NCBI RefSeq assembly: GCF_003751845.1
Contig: NZ_RJKQ01000001.1
Span: 248,001-312,000, forward strand
DNA from: Enterobacter sp. BIGb0383
GTDB taxonomy: Bacteria; Pseudomonadota; Gammaproteobacteria; Enterobacterales; Enterobacteriaceae
Direction of reading: 5' to 3'
DNA length: 64,000 nt
This document shows, one piece after another, positions 15,740 to 24,111 of this stretch (position 1 is its first letter; every line of letters starts with the position of its first letter). A model generated the notes under the pieces. That model did not search any database and was not told where the DNA came from. It saw only the letters and a list, made by a program, of their open reading frames with translations. The position numbers and the translations under genes are program-made.

Positions 15740-15979
15740 TTAACGCTCGAAAAGCAGACCGATCATCGTATGGTAGTGGGCGACCTCATCCGGATCGGAT
15801 GCTGCTTCTACGCGGTGCAGCAGTTTGGTACAGATGGCTTTACGGCTTACATTGCGGCCTTCTCTGAGGATTTCCATCACGATATTCCCCAGTATCTCCT
15901 GCTGCGTGGGCAGGGCTGCTTTATTGAAATAGCGGGTAATGGCATTAGCTGTGTCCGGGATATAACCGTTCTGACGCAT
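15740..15979 (-). CDS. ycgZ: YcgZ-like connector protein
   Basis: This 79-residue protein is very like E. coli YcgZ: the N-terminal ANAITRYFNKAALPTQQEILGNIVMEILREGRNVSRKAICTKLL stretch and the ending IGLLFER are conserved in order. AGGAGTG lies just before the ATG. It is the first gene of the ycgZ-ymgA-ymgB operon, divergent from bluF, with TTGTACA-type words in the shared upstream region. In E. coli this promoter is repressed by BluR, and repression is lifted by BluF in blue light and cold. The same circuit is expected here. Confidence 0.92.
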   Translation of the reverse strand: MRQNGYIPDTANAITRYFNKAALPTQQEILGNIVMEILREGRNVSRKAICTKLLHRVEAASDPDEVAHYHTMIGLLFER

Positions 15980-16023
15980 ATGTCACTCCTGTAAATGCAG
16001 TCTTTTGATAATGAATGAAAAGT

Positions 16024-16176
16024 TATACAAGCTTTTAAAAACTGTACATTAAAAGTTGTACATTTTGCCAGATTAGCTTTGATTAAAAATGCTATTGCTT
16101 TAAATTCATATGGTTATGTTTGTTTTAGGGTCGTAAAACCCACGATGAAACCAGATTTGAGGGGAAACCTGTACAA
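16024..16176. promoter_or_regulatory. BluR-type operator cluster between ycgZ and bluF
   Basis: The words TATACAA (16024-16030), TGTACA (16043-16048), TTGTACA (16056-16062) and TGTACAA (16170-16176) recur in this divergent region. The same words recur between bluF and bluR. MerR-type regulators of the MlrA/CarA branch, to which BluR belongs, bind such TGTACA-rich repeats, so these are likely BluR sites controlling ycgZ-ymgAB. The rest of the 300-base gap shows no gene. Confidence 0.55.
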
Positions 16177-16281
16177 CATTCAGAGTTGTCCTGGCGGAGG
16201 AGGACGTCCCGGCGAACGCAAGACGTATCGGGCCTTATCTGCTACTGTTGCACCTCACTCATCGATTCCTCTGGAAGTAGT

Positions 16282-17502
16282 ATGCTCACCACGATTATTT
16301 ATCGTAGCCATATTTGCGACAGCGTTTCGGCCAGCGTTCTGGGCGAGATGGTGACTGTAGCAAATAACAAAAACAGCCGGGCAGACGTCACGGGGATCCT
16401 GCTGTTTAACGGCACGCATTTTTTCCAGTTGCTGGAAGGGCCGGAGGAGGAAGTCACGGAGATCTATCGTCATATCCGTGAAGATAGCCGTCACTATAAT
16501 GTGGTGGAACTGTTTTGCGATCGTGCTCCTGCTCGCCGGTTCGGTAAGCTGGGGATGGAGCTTTTTGATCTGCGTGAGTATGACCGGGACGAGGTGCTGC
16601 AGATTGTGCTGAATAAGGGGACATCCCGCTATCAGCTGATGTATGACGACCGCGCCCTTCAGTTCTTCCGCACCTTTGTTGAGGCGCGGGAGAAAGAGAA
16701 CTACTTTGAGATCCCGCCGGGTAACGCCTGGGAGTTTATTCCTGACAGCAGCGCCGTCGTGCTGGACGCGTCGTACGGCGATAATACCGCCGAGTGCCGT
16801 TTCGCCTTTCAACCGATTATCGACCCGCTGGCCCGGGAGATTATCTCTCTGGAAGCGCTGCTGCGCACGCCTGATGGCGATTCACCCGAGCGCTATTTTG
16901 CCGGTCTGCACGGGCAGGCTGTTTACGAGGCCGACCTGCGCAGTAAAAAAGTGGCCTTTGCCATGGCGGCGCAGCTTGCACCGGTGGCACAGTCGCTCTC
17001 CGTTAATCTGCTCCCGATGACGCTGGTTGAGGTACCGGGTGCGGTTGACTTCCTGCTGAACGAAATTGCCGCTAACGGACTGGTGCCCGAGCAGATCGTC
17101 GTAGAATTTACCGAGAGTGAGGTCATTTCGCGTCTGGAGGAGTTTACCGGTGCGGTACGTCAGCTTAAGGCGGCGGGTATCCGCGTGGCCATCGATCACT
17201 TCGGGGCCGGATTTGCCGGACTGCTGCTGCTGGCGCAGTTTCAGCCGGACATTATCAAAATCAACCGCGCCCTGATTCAGGATGTCCATAAAAGCGGCTC
17301 CCGACAGGCGATTATCCACGCCATTATCAACTGCTGTGCGTCGCTGCATATCTCTGTGACCGCCGTCGGCGTTGAACAACCCGAGGAGTGGATGTGGCTG
17401 GAATCGGCCGGAATTATTCAGTTCCAGGGGCATCTGTTTGCCCGTCCGGTGATGGGCGGCGTTTCGGCCATTGCCTGGCCTGAGAAAAAGACCGGCTGGT
17501 AA
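16282..17502 (+). CDS. bluF: BluF, blue-light-sensing BLUF-EAL anti-repressor
   Basis: The start is the ATG at 16282 (MLTTIIYRSH), as in E. coli; the frame extends further upstream without support. The protein has 406 residues. The flavin-binding BLUF domain (1-95) keeps the light-switch Tyr7 and a Gln near residue 49 in THFFQLLEG. The EAL-like domain (about 165-400) has SLEALLRTP, LSVNLLPMTL and VVEFTESEV. The catalytic DDFGTG is AIDHFGAGFAG, so one metal-binding Asp is His, and c-di-GMP hydrolysis is unlikely. In E. coli, lit BluF binds BluR and releases it from DNA. bluR follows at once. Confidence 0.93.
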   Translation: MLTTIIYRSHICDSVSASVLGEMVTVANNKNSRADVTGILLFNGTHFFQLLEGPEEEVTEIYRHIREDSRHYNVVELFCDRAPARRFGKLGMELFDLREYDRDEVLQIVLNKGTSRYQLMYDDRALQFFRTFVEAREKENYFEIPPGNAWEFIPDSSAVVLDASYGDNTAECRFAFQPIIDPLAREIISLEALLRTPDGDSPERYFAGLHGQAVYEADLRSKKVAFAMAAQLAPVAQSLSVNLLPMTLVEVPGAVDFLLNEIAANGLVPEQIVVEFTESEVISRLEEFTGAVRQLKAAGIRVAIDHFGAGFAGLLLLAQFQPDIIKINRALIQDVHKSGSRQAIIHAIINCCASLHISVTAVGVEQPEEWMWLESAGIIQFQGHLFARPVMGGVSAIAWPEKKTGW

Positions 17503-17518
17503 GTGAGAGAATATAGGG

Positions 17519-17570
17519 TTGTACAGTCAGAAATTGTTCGTACAATATAGAGTAATCAAATTGTATCAAA
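17519..17570. promoter_or_regulatory. TTGTACA repeats upstream of bluR
   Basis: TTGTACA (17519-17525), the near-palindrome TTGTTCGTACAA (17534-17545) and TTGTATCAAA (17561-17570) fall between bluF and bluR. They match the words in the ycgZ-bluF region and suggest that BluR also controls its own gene. Confidence 0.45.
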
Positions 17571-17604
17571 GCAGGGACGTGCGGATTTCAGTATGAGGGA
17601 GTCA

Positions 17605-18336
17605 ATGGCTTTTTACAGTATTGGCGATGTCGCCGAGCGATGCGGAATTAACCCGGTCACACTGCGTGCCTGGCAGCGCCGTTATGGTCTGCTGAAACCC
17701 CAGCGCAGTGAGGGCGGGCACCGGCAGTTTGATGAAGAAGACATCCAGCGTATTGAAGAGATCAAGCGCTGGATCGACAGCGGCGTGCCCGTCGGCAAGG
17801 TTAAGGCGTTGCTGGAAGAGAAGAAGGTCGATGTTGACGATGGCTGGGGCGCGGTGCAGGAAGAGCTGATGACGATCCTGCGCCAGGTCCGTCCCGCCAG
17901 ATTACGTGAAACCATTGAGGCGCTGGGCTGTACACACTCCGCCGATATTTTGATTGACCATGTTTTTGTTCCCGTGCGCAAAAGGCTGACCCTGGATCAG
18001 ACCACGGCGTTGACCATGCGCAGCCTGTTTGATGGCGCACTGCTGGCATTTTCCGTCTCGTCGCTTGCCAGCGCGCGCAAGTCCGCGACGAAAGAGGCGC
18101 TGCTGGTTGGCTGGCGCGGGGATGACCGTACGCGTCTGTGGCTGGAAGCATGGCGTTTGACACAGCAGGGATGGAATATCGACGTGCTGGCGGAACCGCT
18201 GGAATCACCCCGACCGGAACTTTTCCCCGGTCAGCATCTTATTCTCTGGTCAGGCAAGCCGCTGCTGCGTAGCCAACAGGAGCAGCTCGCCCACTGGCAG
18301 GCGCAGGGCTTCGCCGTTACCTTCCACGACGCGTAG
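17605..18336 (+). CDS. bluR: BluR, MerR-family repressor of the ycgZ operon
   Basis: I place the start at the ATG at 17605 ([14 protein letters not shown]), matching E. coli BluR ([13 protein letters not shown]); the frame is open four codons earlier. The product has 243 residues. The MerR-type winged helix (1-70) is highly conserved: [20 protein letters not shown] and [11 protein letters not shown]. The C-terminal part is a B12-binding-like fold used here to contact BluF ([18 protein letters not shown]). It represses ycgZ-ymgA-ymgB and is antagonised by BluF. Confidence 0.93.
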   Translation: MAFYSIGDVAERCGINPVTLRAWQRRYGLLKPQRSEGGHRQFDEEDIQRIEEIKRWIDSGVPVGKVKALLEEKKVDVDDGWGAVQEELMTILRQVRPARLRETIEALGCTHSADILIDHVFVPVRKRLTLDQTTALTMRSLFDGALLAFSVSSLASARKSATKEALLVGWRGDDRTRLWLEAWRLTQQGWNIDVLAEPLESPRPELFPGQHLILWSGKPLLRSQQEQLAHWQAQGFAVTFHDA

Positions 18337-18340
18337 CGTG

Positions 18341-18994
18341 TTATCTCTCAAGCTGGCTGACGATAGCCAGCCGGGCGCGATAGCCGTTGCGGATATGCAG
18401 GCAGCCCGCTTCCTGAGCGGCCTCGCTGTCGCGACGTGACAGCGCATCGACAATGGCCTGATGTTCGAGCTTTGCCTCTTCTGTCCGGTCTGAAAGCGCA
18501 TACGTCGTGCCGCGCAGCAGGGAGAGGTGGATACGCAGATTATCGAGCATCTCATTCAGATAGGGGTTATGCGTCGAACGGTAGATCTGTCGATGAAACA
18601 TTCGGTTATGATCGTGCAGTGCCTTGCTGTCGGTCAGCGTTTTTTCCGTATTAACCATATCCTGTAACAGCGCGATCTCCTCATCGGAGGCCGCAGCCAC
18701 TGCCAGCTGCATGGCCAGTCTCTCCAGACCTTCCCGCACCGCAAACAGCTGTCGCAGCCGCTCATAGCTGAGACTGGCAACAATCAGACCCCGTTTTGGC
18801 CCCGGCTCTGCCAGTCCCAGCGTTTCAAGACGATGCAGGGCTTCCCGGATGGGCGTCCGGCTAATGCCGAACTGCTCGGCCAGGCGGATCTCCTGCAGAC
18901 GTTCGCCCGGCTGCAGTTCCCCGCGCTCAATAGCAGCAATTAATACCTCGAAAGGTGACAATGTCACATCTGCGTCAGCGGATTTTAAATTCAT
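18341..18994 (-). CDS. GntR-family (FCD/FadR-type) transcriptional regulator
   Basis: This 217-residue protein has an N-terminal winged helix with GERLQEIRLAEQFGISRTPIREALHRLETLGL and an all-helical FCD domain. The FCD domain has metal-ligand-like residues (DHNRMFHRQIYR, EHQAIVDALSRRD) that usually bind a carboxylate. It points away from the MmgE/PrpD-ABC transporter operon beginning at 21388 and is its most likely regulator, although a colicin and immunity pair now lie between. Its ligand would then be the operon substrate or an intermediate; this is inference. Confidence 0.88.
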   Translation of the reverse strand: MNLKSADADVTLSPFEVLIAAIERGELQPGERLQEIRLAEQFGISRTPIREALHRLETLGLAEPGPKRGLIVASLSYERLRQLFAVREGLERLAMQLAVAAASDEEIALLQDMVNTEKTLTDSKALHDHNRMFHRQIYRSTHNPYLNEMLDNLRIHLSLLRGTTYALSDRTEEAKLEHQAIVDALSRRDSEAAQEAGCLHIRNGYRARLAIVSQLER

Positions 18995-19228
18995 GGTTTT
19001 TATAGTTAATCATTCAGTCGTTGGGTGTATGAATAGACGTATGAGCCAATATACCCGGCGTTGCCGCTGTTGTCATATTGCAACAGCATATTCTTTTTTA
19101 TGGATAATATTTGCGCTAGACTTGTGCAGTTGACCAGAACATGGCAGTTAAGCACATCTGCTGCTAAGGTGCGGCGCCAGTCTATCCTGTTCGGTGGTAC
19201 CTGGACATCAGTGGCAAAGGGAGGCCCG

Positions 19229-19519
19229 ATGGGAAAAATAAAATATATAACCAATCTGATTACTTGTGTCTGTTTTTACACGCTTGTTTGCATTGTCGTT
19301 ATCTATAACGCCGATCTGACTCTGTCCGAAAGTTCCATACTTATCGTTTACGGTGTTGTCAGCAGTGTGTTTTTCCCCTTTGTTGTTAATTGGGTTGAGG
19401 CGATGACTACAAGAATGACCGAGTTAACTTTCTGGAACAACGGTGTATTTACGTTGTGCCTTGTACTGTCAATTCCAGTGGGTGTGGTTCTTTTTGTTCG
19501 CCAAATCATTAAGAGGTGA
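19229..19519 (+). CDS. Colicin immunity protein, E1/Ia-type membrane family
   Basis: The open frame begins at 19061, but the ATG at 19229 has an excellent GGGAGG just ahead and starts MGKIKYITNLITCVCF, giving 96 residues. It shows three or four membrane segments: ITCVCFYTLVCIVVIY, SSILIVYGVVSSVFFPFVV and FTLCLVLSIPVGVVLFV. The size, topology and the IPVGVVLFV segment before the positively charged end fit immunity proteins of pore-forming colicins of the E1/10/K group. It lies convergent with the colicin gene, the usual arrangement for pore formers, and would block the cognate pore in the inner membrane. Confidence 0.8.
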   Translation: MGKIKYITNLITCVCFYTLVCIVVIYNADLTLSESSILIVYGVVSSVFFPFVVNWVEAMTTRMTELTFWNNGVFTLCLVLSIPVGVVLFVRQIIKR

Positions 19520-19533
19520 CGATAGGTCACCTC
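19513..19533. terminator. Hairpin between convergent immunity and colicin genes
   Basis: The arms GAGGTGAC (19513-19520) and GTCACCTC (19526-19533) pair perfectly around a 5-base loop, overlapping the immunity stop codon. No strong T-run follows, so termination may be weak. Confidence 0.45.
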
Positions 19534-19546
19534 CGATCTGGCTTAA

Positions 19547-20989
19547 TTATCGACTCAAAATAAAGTCATTCATTTTTTTTAATCTTTCATCGGTTATCAG
19601 GGCTGATGTTACTGCCAGTATAGCCGCAAAACCAATAATGCCGATCGGTGTTACGGCCATGCTACTGAATGCAACAACAACTGCGAGTGAGGCGAGTTTG
19701 CTGGCAGCGATTTTTTCCCCTCCAATAATTGCATCGTTCCAGTTACCCGTACGGAATCCTTTTACCAGGCCGGTAACAAAATCACTCCATTGCAAGGCTT
19801 CACCCACAATCCCAAACATTTTACTGAATTTTTTGAGTTGGGCAGCCATCATCTGCTTATCAAGAGATTCTAACGCTTTTGCTATTGCCTCTCTGTCTGC
19901 AAGACTGAACTTTTTGTTCAGGACATCCTTGTACTTATCGAATGCGGCGATGGCCTCAGAGGCATTGCGGATTTTTTTTCCTGTAGCTGCTTCAGCTAAT
20001 GATTTGGCCTCATCAGAAAGGCGGACGCCGAATTTATCCGCCAGCGATTTATAAAAATCAGAAGCAATGCTAATAGGGTTTGTTGGGAACGAACTAAACA
20101 TATCCTGTGCATTTTTTTCAGCCTGAGCTTTCCTTTGCGGCTCACCTTTACTGAAATCGAGGTCTGGATAGAGATCGCCGGGATTTTTGTTTTGCGATTT
20201 AGCTACGGCGACTTTAAGGTTTTCAGCTTTGGTGTAGGGACGATCTTTGATTTTAACTGTGGACGTGACATTACCGTAGTTATCAAGCGTGACAGAATAG
20301 CTAAATCCATCAACAGACAGTTCAAAAGATCGGATGTTCGGTGGTAATGTTTTCCATGCGGTTTCAGCCTCTTTTTGGGCTCTGGCTTGCCGCTCGGGTT
20401 CACCCCGGCTGAAATCAAGCTCAGGATAGAGATCGCCTGGTTTTTTATTTTGCGATTTTGCTACCGCAACTTTTAGATTTTCACCTTTAGTATAAGGCCG
20501 TTGCGCTGTTTGTTTTACGGAGGTAGCCTGTCCTCTGAGATCCAGTGCTACATGATATTTAAACCCATCTACAGCTGTATCATAGCCATCGGGAAGCTTG
20601 CTCCAGTTGTTCGGGCTAACGCTCCAGCCATGAGCGCTACCGGTGCTATTTCCACCCGTAGTGCTGCCTCCATTTCCATTTCCTGAACTGCTCGTCGTTA
20701 ACACACCAGAGAAGCTACCCAGCGTATTAGATGTATGGCTTACGCCTCCGGTGGAGACAGTATTGCTGGCCCCCTGAATATCCGCTTTGTATCCACCTGA
20801 GCCATCACTGCGGATATTTGATACCTGTGCCGCGGTGATTTGTTTTCCTCCATAGCTATTGTACTGCGCTGCTATATCAGCCGTGTTCGGTGCGCGTACA
20901 CCGACACTGCCACCTCCGATACTCCCGGAATCATCACCACCGCTATGTACACCATTTGACCAACTGCCACCAAATCCTGTCCAGGCCAT
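19547..20989 (-). CDS. Pore-forming colicin with duplicated central domain
   Basis: This 480-residue colicin begins MAWTGFGGSWSNG. Residues 1-125 are Gly/Ser-rich, as in translocation domains. Two tandem repeats of about 84 residues follow (about 129-212 and 215-298), each with DGF, RPYTK.ENLKVAVAKSQNK and PGDLYP.LDFS.GEP, likely for receptor binding. The C-terminal pore domain (about 305-480) is recognisable: DFYKSLADKFGVRL, AIAAFDKYKDVLNKKFS, QWSDFVTGLVKGFRTGNWND. It ends with a hydrophobic hairpin (LASLAVVVAFSSMAVTPIG, then IIGFAAILAVTSALI). A LexA box precedes it and the immunity gene is convergent; no lysis gene was found. It is small for a colicin and chromosomally placed. The GC content looks lower than in flanking genes. 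Confidence 0.87.
   Translation of the reverse strand: MAWTGFGGSWSNGVHSGGDDSGSIGGGSVGVRAPNTADIAAQYNSYGGKQITAAQVSNIRSDGSGGYKADIQGASNTVSTGGVSHTSNTLGSFSGVLTTSSSGNGNGGSTTGGNSTGSAHGWSVSPNNWSKLPDGYDTAVDGFKYHVALDLRGQATSVKQTAQRPYTKGENLKVAVAKSQNKKPGDLYPELDFSRGEPERQARAQKEAETAWKTLPPNIRSFELSVDGFSYSVTLDNYGNVTSTVKIKDRPYTKAENLKVAVAKSQNKNPGDLYPDLDFSKGEPQRKAQAEKNAQDMFSSFPTNPISIASDFYKSLADKFGVRLSDEAKSLAEAATGKKIRNASEAIAAFDKYKDVLNKKFSLADREAIAKALESLDKQMMAAQLKKFSKMFGIVGEALQWSDFVTGLVKGFRTGNWNDAIIGGEKIAASKLASLAVVVAFSSMAVTPIGIIGFAAILAVTSALITDERLKKMNDFILSR
20096..20605 (-). repeat. Tandem 258-base repeat inside the colicin gene
   Basis: Two copies (20354-20605 and 20096-20347) encode the duplicated central module, offset by 86 codons. 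The middle parts, around KVAVAKSQNK, are nearly identical in protein, while the DNA has drifted at many third positions, so the duplication is not recent. Confidence 0.75.
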
Positions 20990-21017
20990 GTCTATCTCCT
21001 TTTGGCGTAATTAAATA

Positions 21018-21033
21018 CTGTATTTATATACAG
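21018..21033. promoter_or_regulatory. LexA (SOS) box of the colicin gene
   Basis: CTGTATTTATATACAG matches the LexA consensus CTGT-N8-ACAG exactly, with an AT-rich core. It lies 29 bases upstream of the colicin start. Many colicin genes carry two overlapping boxes; only one is seen here. SOS induction of the colicin is expected. Confidence 0.88.
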
Positions 21034-21315
21034 TGTTTTTGTAGCCTACTCCTGAAAAAAAGCAGAGTCAATGCTGAGTAATGTAAGTTACGCCACACTT
21101 TTAATTTGTTGTAACAGGGGGAAACGGCGTTAGATAACAACCGGTTTTAGGCTTTTCGTTGAGGCAGGGTTTGGCTGGAATATTACGGAGAGTATTTTGA
21201 TGTGGGGTATGCCTGCGTAGAGGCGAAATGGCTTATCGCTAATTTTGTTCTTAGCTTATCCATTTTTCGTCTTTTGAACGGGGCGTCCAGGCTGCTATGG
21301 TGAATCTGTATTTTA

Positions 21316-21325
21316 TTGTATACAT
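21316..21325. promoter_or_regulatory. Candidate GntR/FCD operator upstream of the MmgE operon
   Basis: TTGTATACAT is a near-perfect palindrome of the form bound by FadR/FCD-type GntR regulators. It lies about 60 bases before the first MmgE/PrpD start codon, a sensible operator position for the GntR protein encoded at 18341-18994. Confidence 0.4.
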
Positions 21326-21387
21326 ATGAATTCAGTTTTGCATTGTCATGTTTTATAAGTTTTTTTGCCAGCACCAGGGTAACCACT

Positions 21388-22758
21388 ATGACATCAACAG
21401 ACAAAACAAAAGCCGCCCATCTACGAGGCGAGCAGCTTAGCGACTTTATTTATAATATTGCCTCGCGGGAGATCCCGCCCGAGGTTCTGCACGAAGCCAA
21501 AAGGGCGCTTATCGACCATCTGGCCGTGGCAACGGGCGCGGTCAATGACGAGGCCGTCCTTCCCGTGCATCAGGTAGCGCGGGCCTGGAATACCACCGGT
21601 AGCGCACGGATCATTCTTGGCGATACCTGTGCACCAGGCATTGCGGCGATGGTCAATGCCACCATGGCCCACGCGGCGGATTATGACGACACCCATCCCG
21701 CAGGCGCAGGCCATCCCGGTGGTCCGTGCTGGGCCACGGCGCTGGCGATGGCGCAGGCGCATCCGGTGAGCGAAGATCGCGTTCTGCGCGCCTTTATTGC
21801 CGGGTTTGAAGTGATGGCTAAGCTTGGCGGAGGCTGGGTGCCGGGCGTCGGGCGCAATTTACAGCGCCGTGGCTTCCACCCGACGTCCGTGGTCGGACGG
21901 GCAGGGGCTGCAGCTGTTGCCGCCGTTATTCTCGGACTTAATGAAGAGCAGATCCGCAACGCGCTGGGCGCCGCCGCGACCATGATGGGCGGCCTGCAAA
22001 AATCCTCCGGTACGCACGGGAAACCTTTCCACGCCGGGAAAGCCGCAATGGACGGTATTCTGGCCGCCCAACTGGCGGCGGAAGGCTTTGTCGGGGCGCA
22101 CCATTTCTATGAGGCTGACGGCTGGGTGAAGATCTTTATCCAGGACGGCAGTGCGGAGATCCCACCGCTCGATTTCGGCGTGAACTGGGAACTTCCGGGC
22201 AACGGCTACAAGCTGTACGCCAGCTGCCGCGGCACCCATGCATCCATCGAGACTGCTCGCCAGATTTATCCGCAGCTTAAAGGCCGGACCATCACCCGTA
22301 TCGATGCCAGAGTGCACCCGATGGGGATGGTCAACGCCGGGATTCTGGATCCGAAAACGCCGCTGGAGAGCAAATTCAGTATCCCGCACTGTATCGTGCT
22401 GGCGCTCTCGGGCTATGGCTTAACCGATACGGATTTCACCCAGCAGACCGTGGACGATCCGGCTGCGCGCGCGCTACTGCAGCTGCTGAATATCGAGGCC
22501 GTCGACGGCCAGTCCGCCAGCTCGGCGTTTATCGATGTCTGGCTGGAGGATGGCGAGGTGATCCATGCCCATACCGACGTCTATCGCGGCCATCCGCAAA
22601 ATCCGCTTACCGACGATGAGCTGCGCGCTAAATTTGACGTGCTGACTCTTCCGGCGCTCGGGGCGGAGCGCAGCGAGGCGCTGTATCAGGCTGCCGCACA
22701 CGTTGAGCGCCCGGGTTCCGTGGCCAAAATTGCCGCGCTGCTTGCCGGAACGCACTGA
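21388..22758 (+). CDS. MmgE/PrpD family protein, first copy
   Basis: The start is placed at the ATG at 21388 (MTSTDKTKAAHL), preceded by CAGGGT; the frame opens earlier. The 456-residue protein shows family signatures: EVLHEAKRALIDHLAVATGA, NATMAHAADYDDTHPAGAGHPGG (likely active-site region), VLRAFIAGFEVMAKLGG, GFHPTSVVGRAGAAAVAAVI and KPFHAGKAAMDGILAAQLA. Known relatives include 2-methylcitrate dehydratase, cis-aconitate decarboxylase and iminodisuccinate epimerase, all acting on polycarboxylates. The substrate here is unknown. It forms an operon with a second MmgE/PrpD 19 bases downstream, a TauE permease and an amino-acid-type ABC transporter. Confidence 0.9.
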   Translation: MTSTDKTKAAHLRGEQLSDFIYNIASREIPPEVLHEAKRALIDHLAVATGAVNDEAVLPVHQVARAWNTTGSARIILGDTCAPGIAAMVNATMAHAADYDDTHPAGAGHPGGPCWATALAMAQAHPVSEDRVLRAFIAGFEVMAKLGGGWVPGVGRNLQRRGFHPTSVVGRAGAAAVAAVILGLNEEQIRNALGAAATMMGGLQKSSGTHGKPFHAGKAAMDGILAAQLAAEGFVGAHHFYEADGWVKIFIQDGSAEIPPLDFGVNWELPGNGYKLYASCRGTHASIETARQIYPQLKGRTITRIDARVHPMGMVNAGILDPKTPLESKFSIPHCIVLALSGYGLTDTDFTQQTVDDPAARALLQLLNIEAVDGQSASSAFIDVWLEDGEVIHAHTDVYRGHPQNPLTDDELRAKFDVLTLPALGAERSEALYQAAAHVERPGSVAKIAALLAGTH

Positions 22759-22777
22759 TTTTTTAAAGGAATAACCC

Positions 22778-24100
22778 ATGACTCTTGCCCGACAGTTTGC
22801 CGGCAACCTGCTGCGCTTCTCGCGCCAGACTTTTTCTCCCGCGGCGCATGAACAGGCCCGGACGGCAATTATCGATACCCTGGGCGTGACCCTGGCAGGC
22901 GGCGTTCAGGACGGCGCAGAGAAGCTGCGTCGCGTGATTGTGCTGTCAGCGGCGGCGGGAAAAAGCCGGGTGTTCGGTACCGACCTGCGCCTGAATGCGC
23001 TGGATGCCGCGCTGCTGAACGGCACCGCGTCACACCTGCTGGATTTTGACGACTCCAACTCCTGGCTGCACGGCCATATTTCCGTTGCCGTGCTGCCCGC
23101 GCTGCTGGCGCTGGCCGACGAGCGGGAGCTGAACGGCGACGCGATCCTGCGCGCTTATCTTGCGGGTTATGAAACCGCCGTGCGGATGGGGAAGGCGGTC
23201 AGCCCGTTCCAGTACCGTCACGGCTGGCACCCGACCACCACCGTCGGTATTTTTGCCGGGGTCGCAGCCTGTGCCGTACTGCTGGATCTGACCGAAGAAC
23301 AGACGGCGACCGCGCTGTCGATCTGCGCCTCGCTCTCCAGCGGGATTAAATCGAATTTCGGAAGCGAAACCAAAGCGCTGGTGGTCGGCCAGGCGGCACG
23401 CAGCGCGGTGATGGCGGTGCGGCTGGCGCAGGAAGGCTTCAGCGCCGGGCAGACCGCATTCGAACATCATCACGGCTACTTCAACGTCTTTAACGGCAGT
23501 GAAAATGTCGACCCGACGGCGCTGACCGAGTCCTGGGACGGCACGCCGTATATTCTCGACACCGAGAAAAGTAACAACTTCAAATACTTCTCCTGCTGCT
23601 ACGCCATTTTGTCGCCGCTGGATGGCGTCCTGGCCCTGCGCGAAGAGACGGGTTTGCGCGCCGATGAGGTGGAACGTATTGAGGTACAGGTTCATCCCAT
23701 TCGCTTCCCGCATATCAATATTCCGCAGCCGCGGGATCCGCTGGCGGGCAAGTTTAGTCTGCACTACTGCGTGGCGCGGGCGTTTGTGACCGGCACGCTG
23801 ACGCTGGATGATTTTATCGACGAGGCGCGTTTTGCTGACCCGCAGACCCAGGCCTTGCTGGGTCGGGTCAGCCTGACGACCCACGAAGATGCGGTCACCC
23901 ACACGGCGTACGTCACGCTGACCGCCACCGACGGACGGCAGTTCCACAAACGCATTGCCGGGGCTCGCGGCTCCAGCCCGGCGATCCCGCTTCCGGAAGG
24001 GCTGCTGAAAGAGAAATTCCTCGACTGTGCCGGCCGGGTACTTTCCGTGGACGGGGCGCAGGCGCTCTATCAGCGACTGCTGCAGGATGACTATCGCTAA
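22778..24100 (+). CDS. MmgE/PrpD family protein, second copy
   Basis: This 440-residue relative of the preceding gene is clearly diverged from it. It has QARTAIIDTLGVTLAGGVQ, NGTASHLLDFDDSNSWLHGHISV (with the DFDD and HGH residues typical of the active site), ILRAYLAGYETAVRMGKAV, GWHPTTTVGIFAGVAA and KALVVGQAARSAVMAVRLA. AAGGA stands before the ATG. Two different MmgE/PrpD proteins in one operon suggest two successive steps or a heteromer, for example epimerisation plus dehydration or decarboxylation of a polycarboxylate; this is inference. Confidence 0.9.
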   Translation: MTLARQFAGNLLRFSRQTFSPAAHEQARTAIIDTLGVTLAGGVQDGAEKLRRVIVLSAAAGKSRVFGTDLRLNALDAALLNGTASHLLDFDDSNSWLHGHISVAVLPALLALADERELNGDAILRAYLAGYETAVRMGKAVSPFQYRHGWHPTTTVGIFAGVAACAVLLDLTEEQTATALSICASLSSGIKSNFGSETKALVVGQAARSAVMAVRLAQEGFSAGQTAFEHHHGYFNVFNGSENVDPTALTESWDGTPYILDTEKSNNFKYFSCCYAILSPLDGVLALREETGLRADEVERIEVQVHPIRFPHINIPQPRDPLAGKFSLHYCVARAFVTGTLTLDDFIDEARFADPQTQALLGRVSLTTHEDAVTHTAYVTLTATDGRQFHKRIAGARGSSPAIPLPEGLLKEKFLDCAGRVLSVDGAQALYQRLLQDDYR

Positions 24101-24111
24101 GCGGGGCTGAC

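Larger units (their letters stand above)
20990..21387. other. Intergenic region between colicin and MmgE/PrpD operon
   Basis: These 398 bases hold the colicin promoter with its LexA box (21018-21033) on the left and the promoter region of the MmgE/PrpD operon on the right, with a palindromic TTGTATACAT word (21316-21325). No gene with a credible ribosome-binding site was found in between. Confidence 0.6.

Noticed and set aside
16282-17502. Active c-di-GMP phosphodiesterase in BluF
   Set aside because: The DDFGTG metal motif is changed to DHFGAG, and the orthologue is known to act as a BluR antagonist.
23030-23947. 305-codon minus-strand open frame
   Set aside because: Antisense to the second MmgE/PrpD gene, with biased composition and no start signals.
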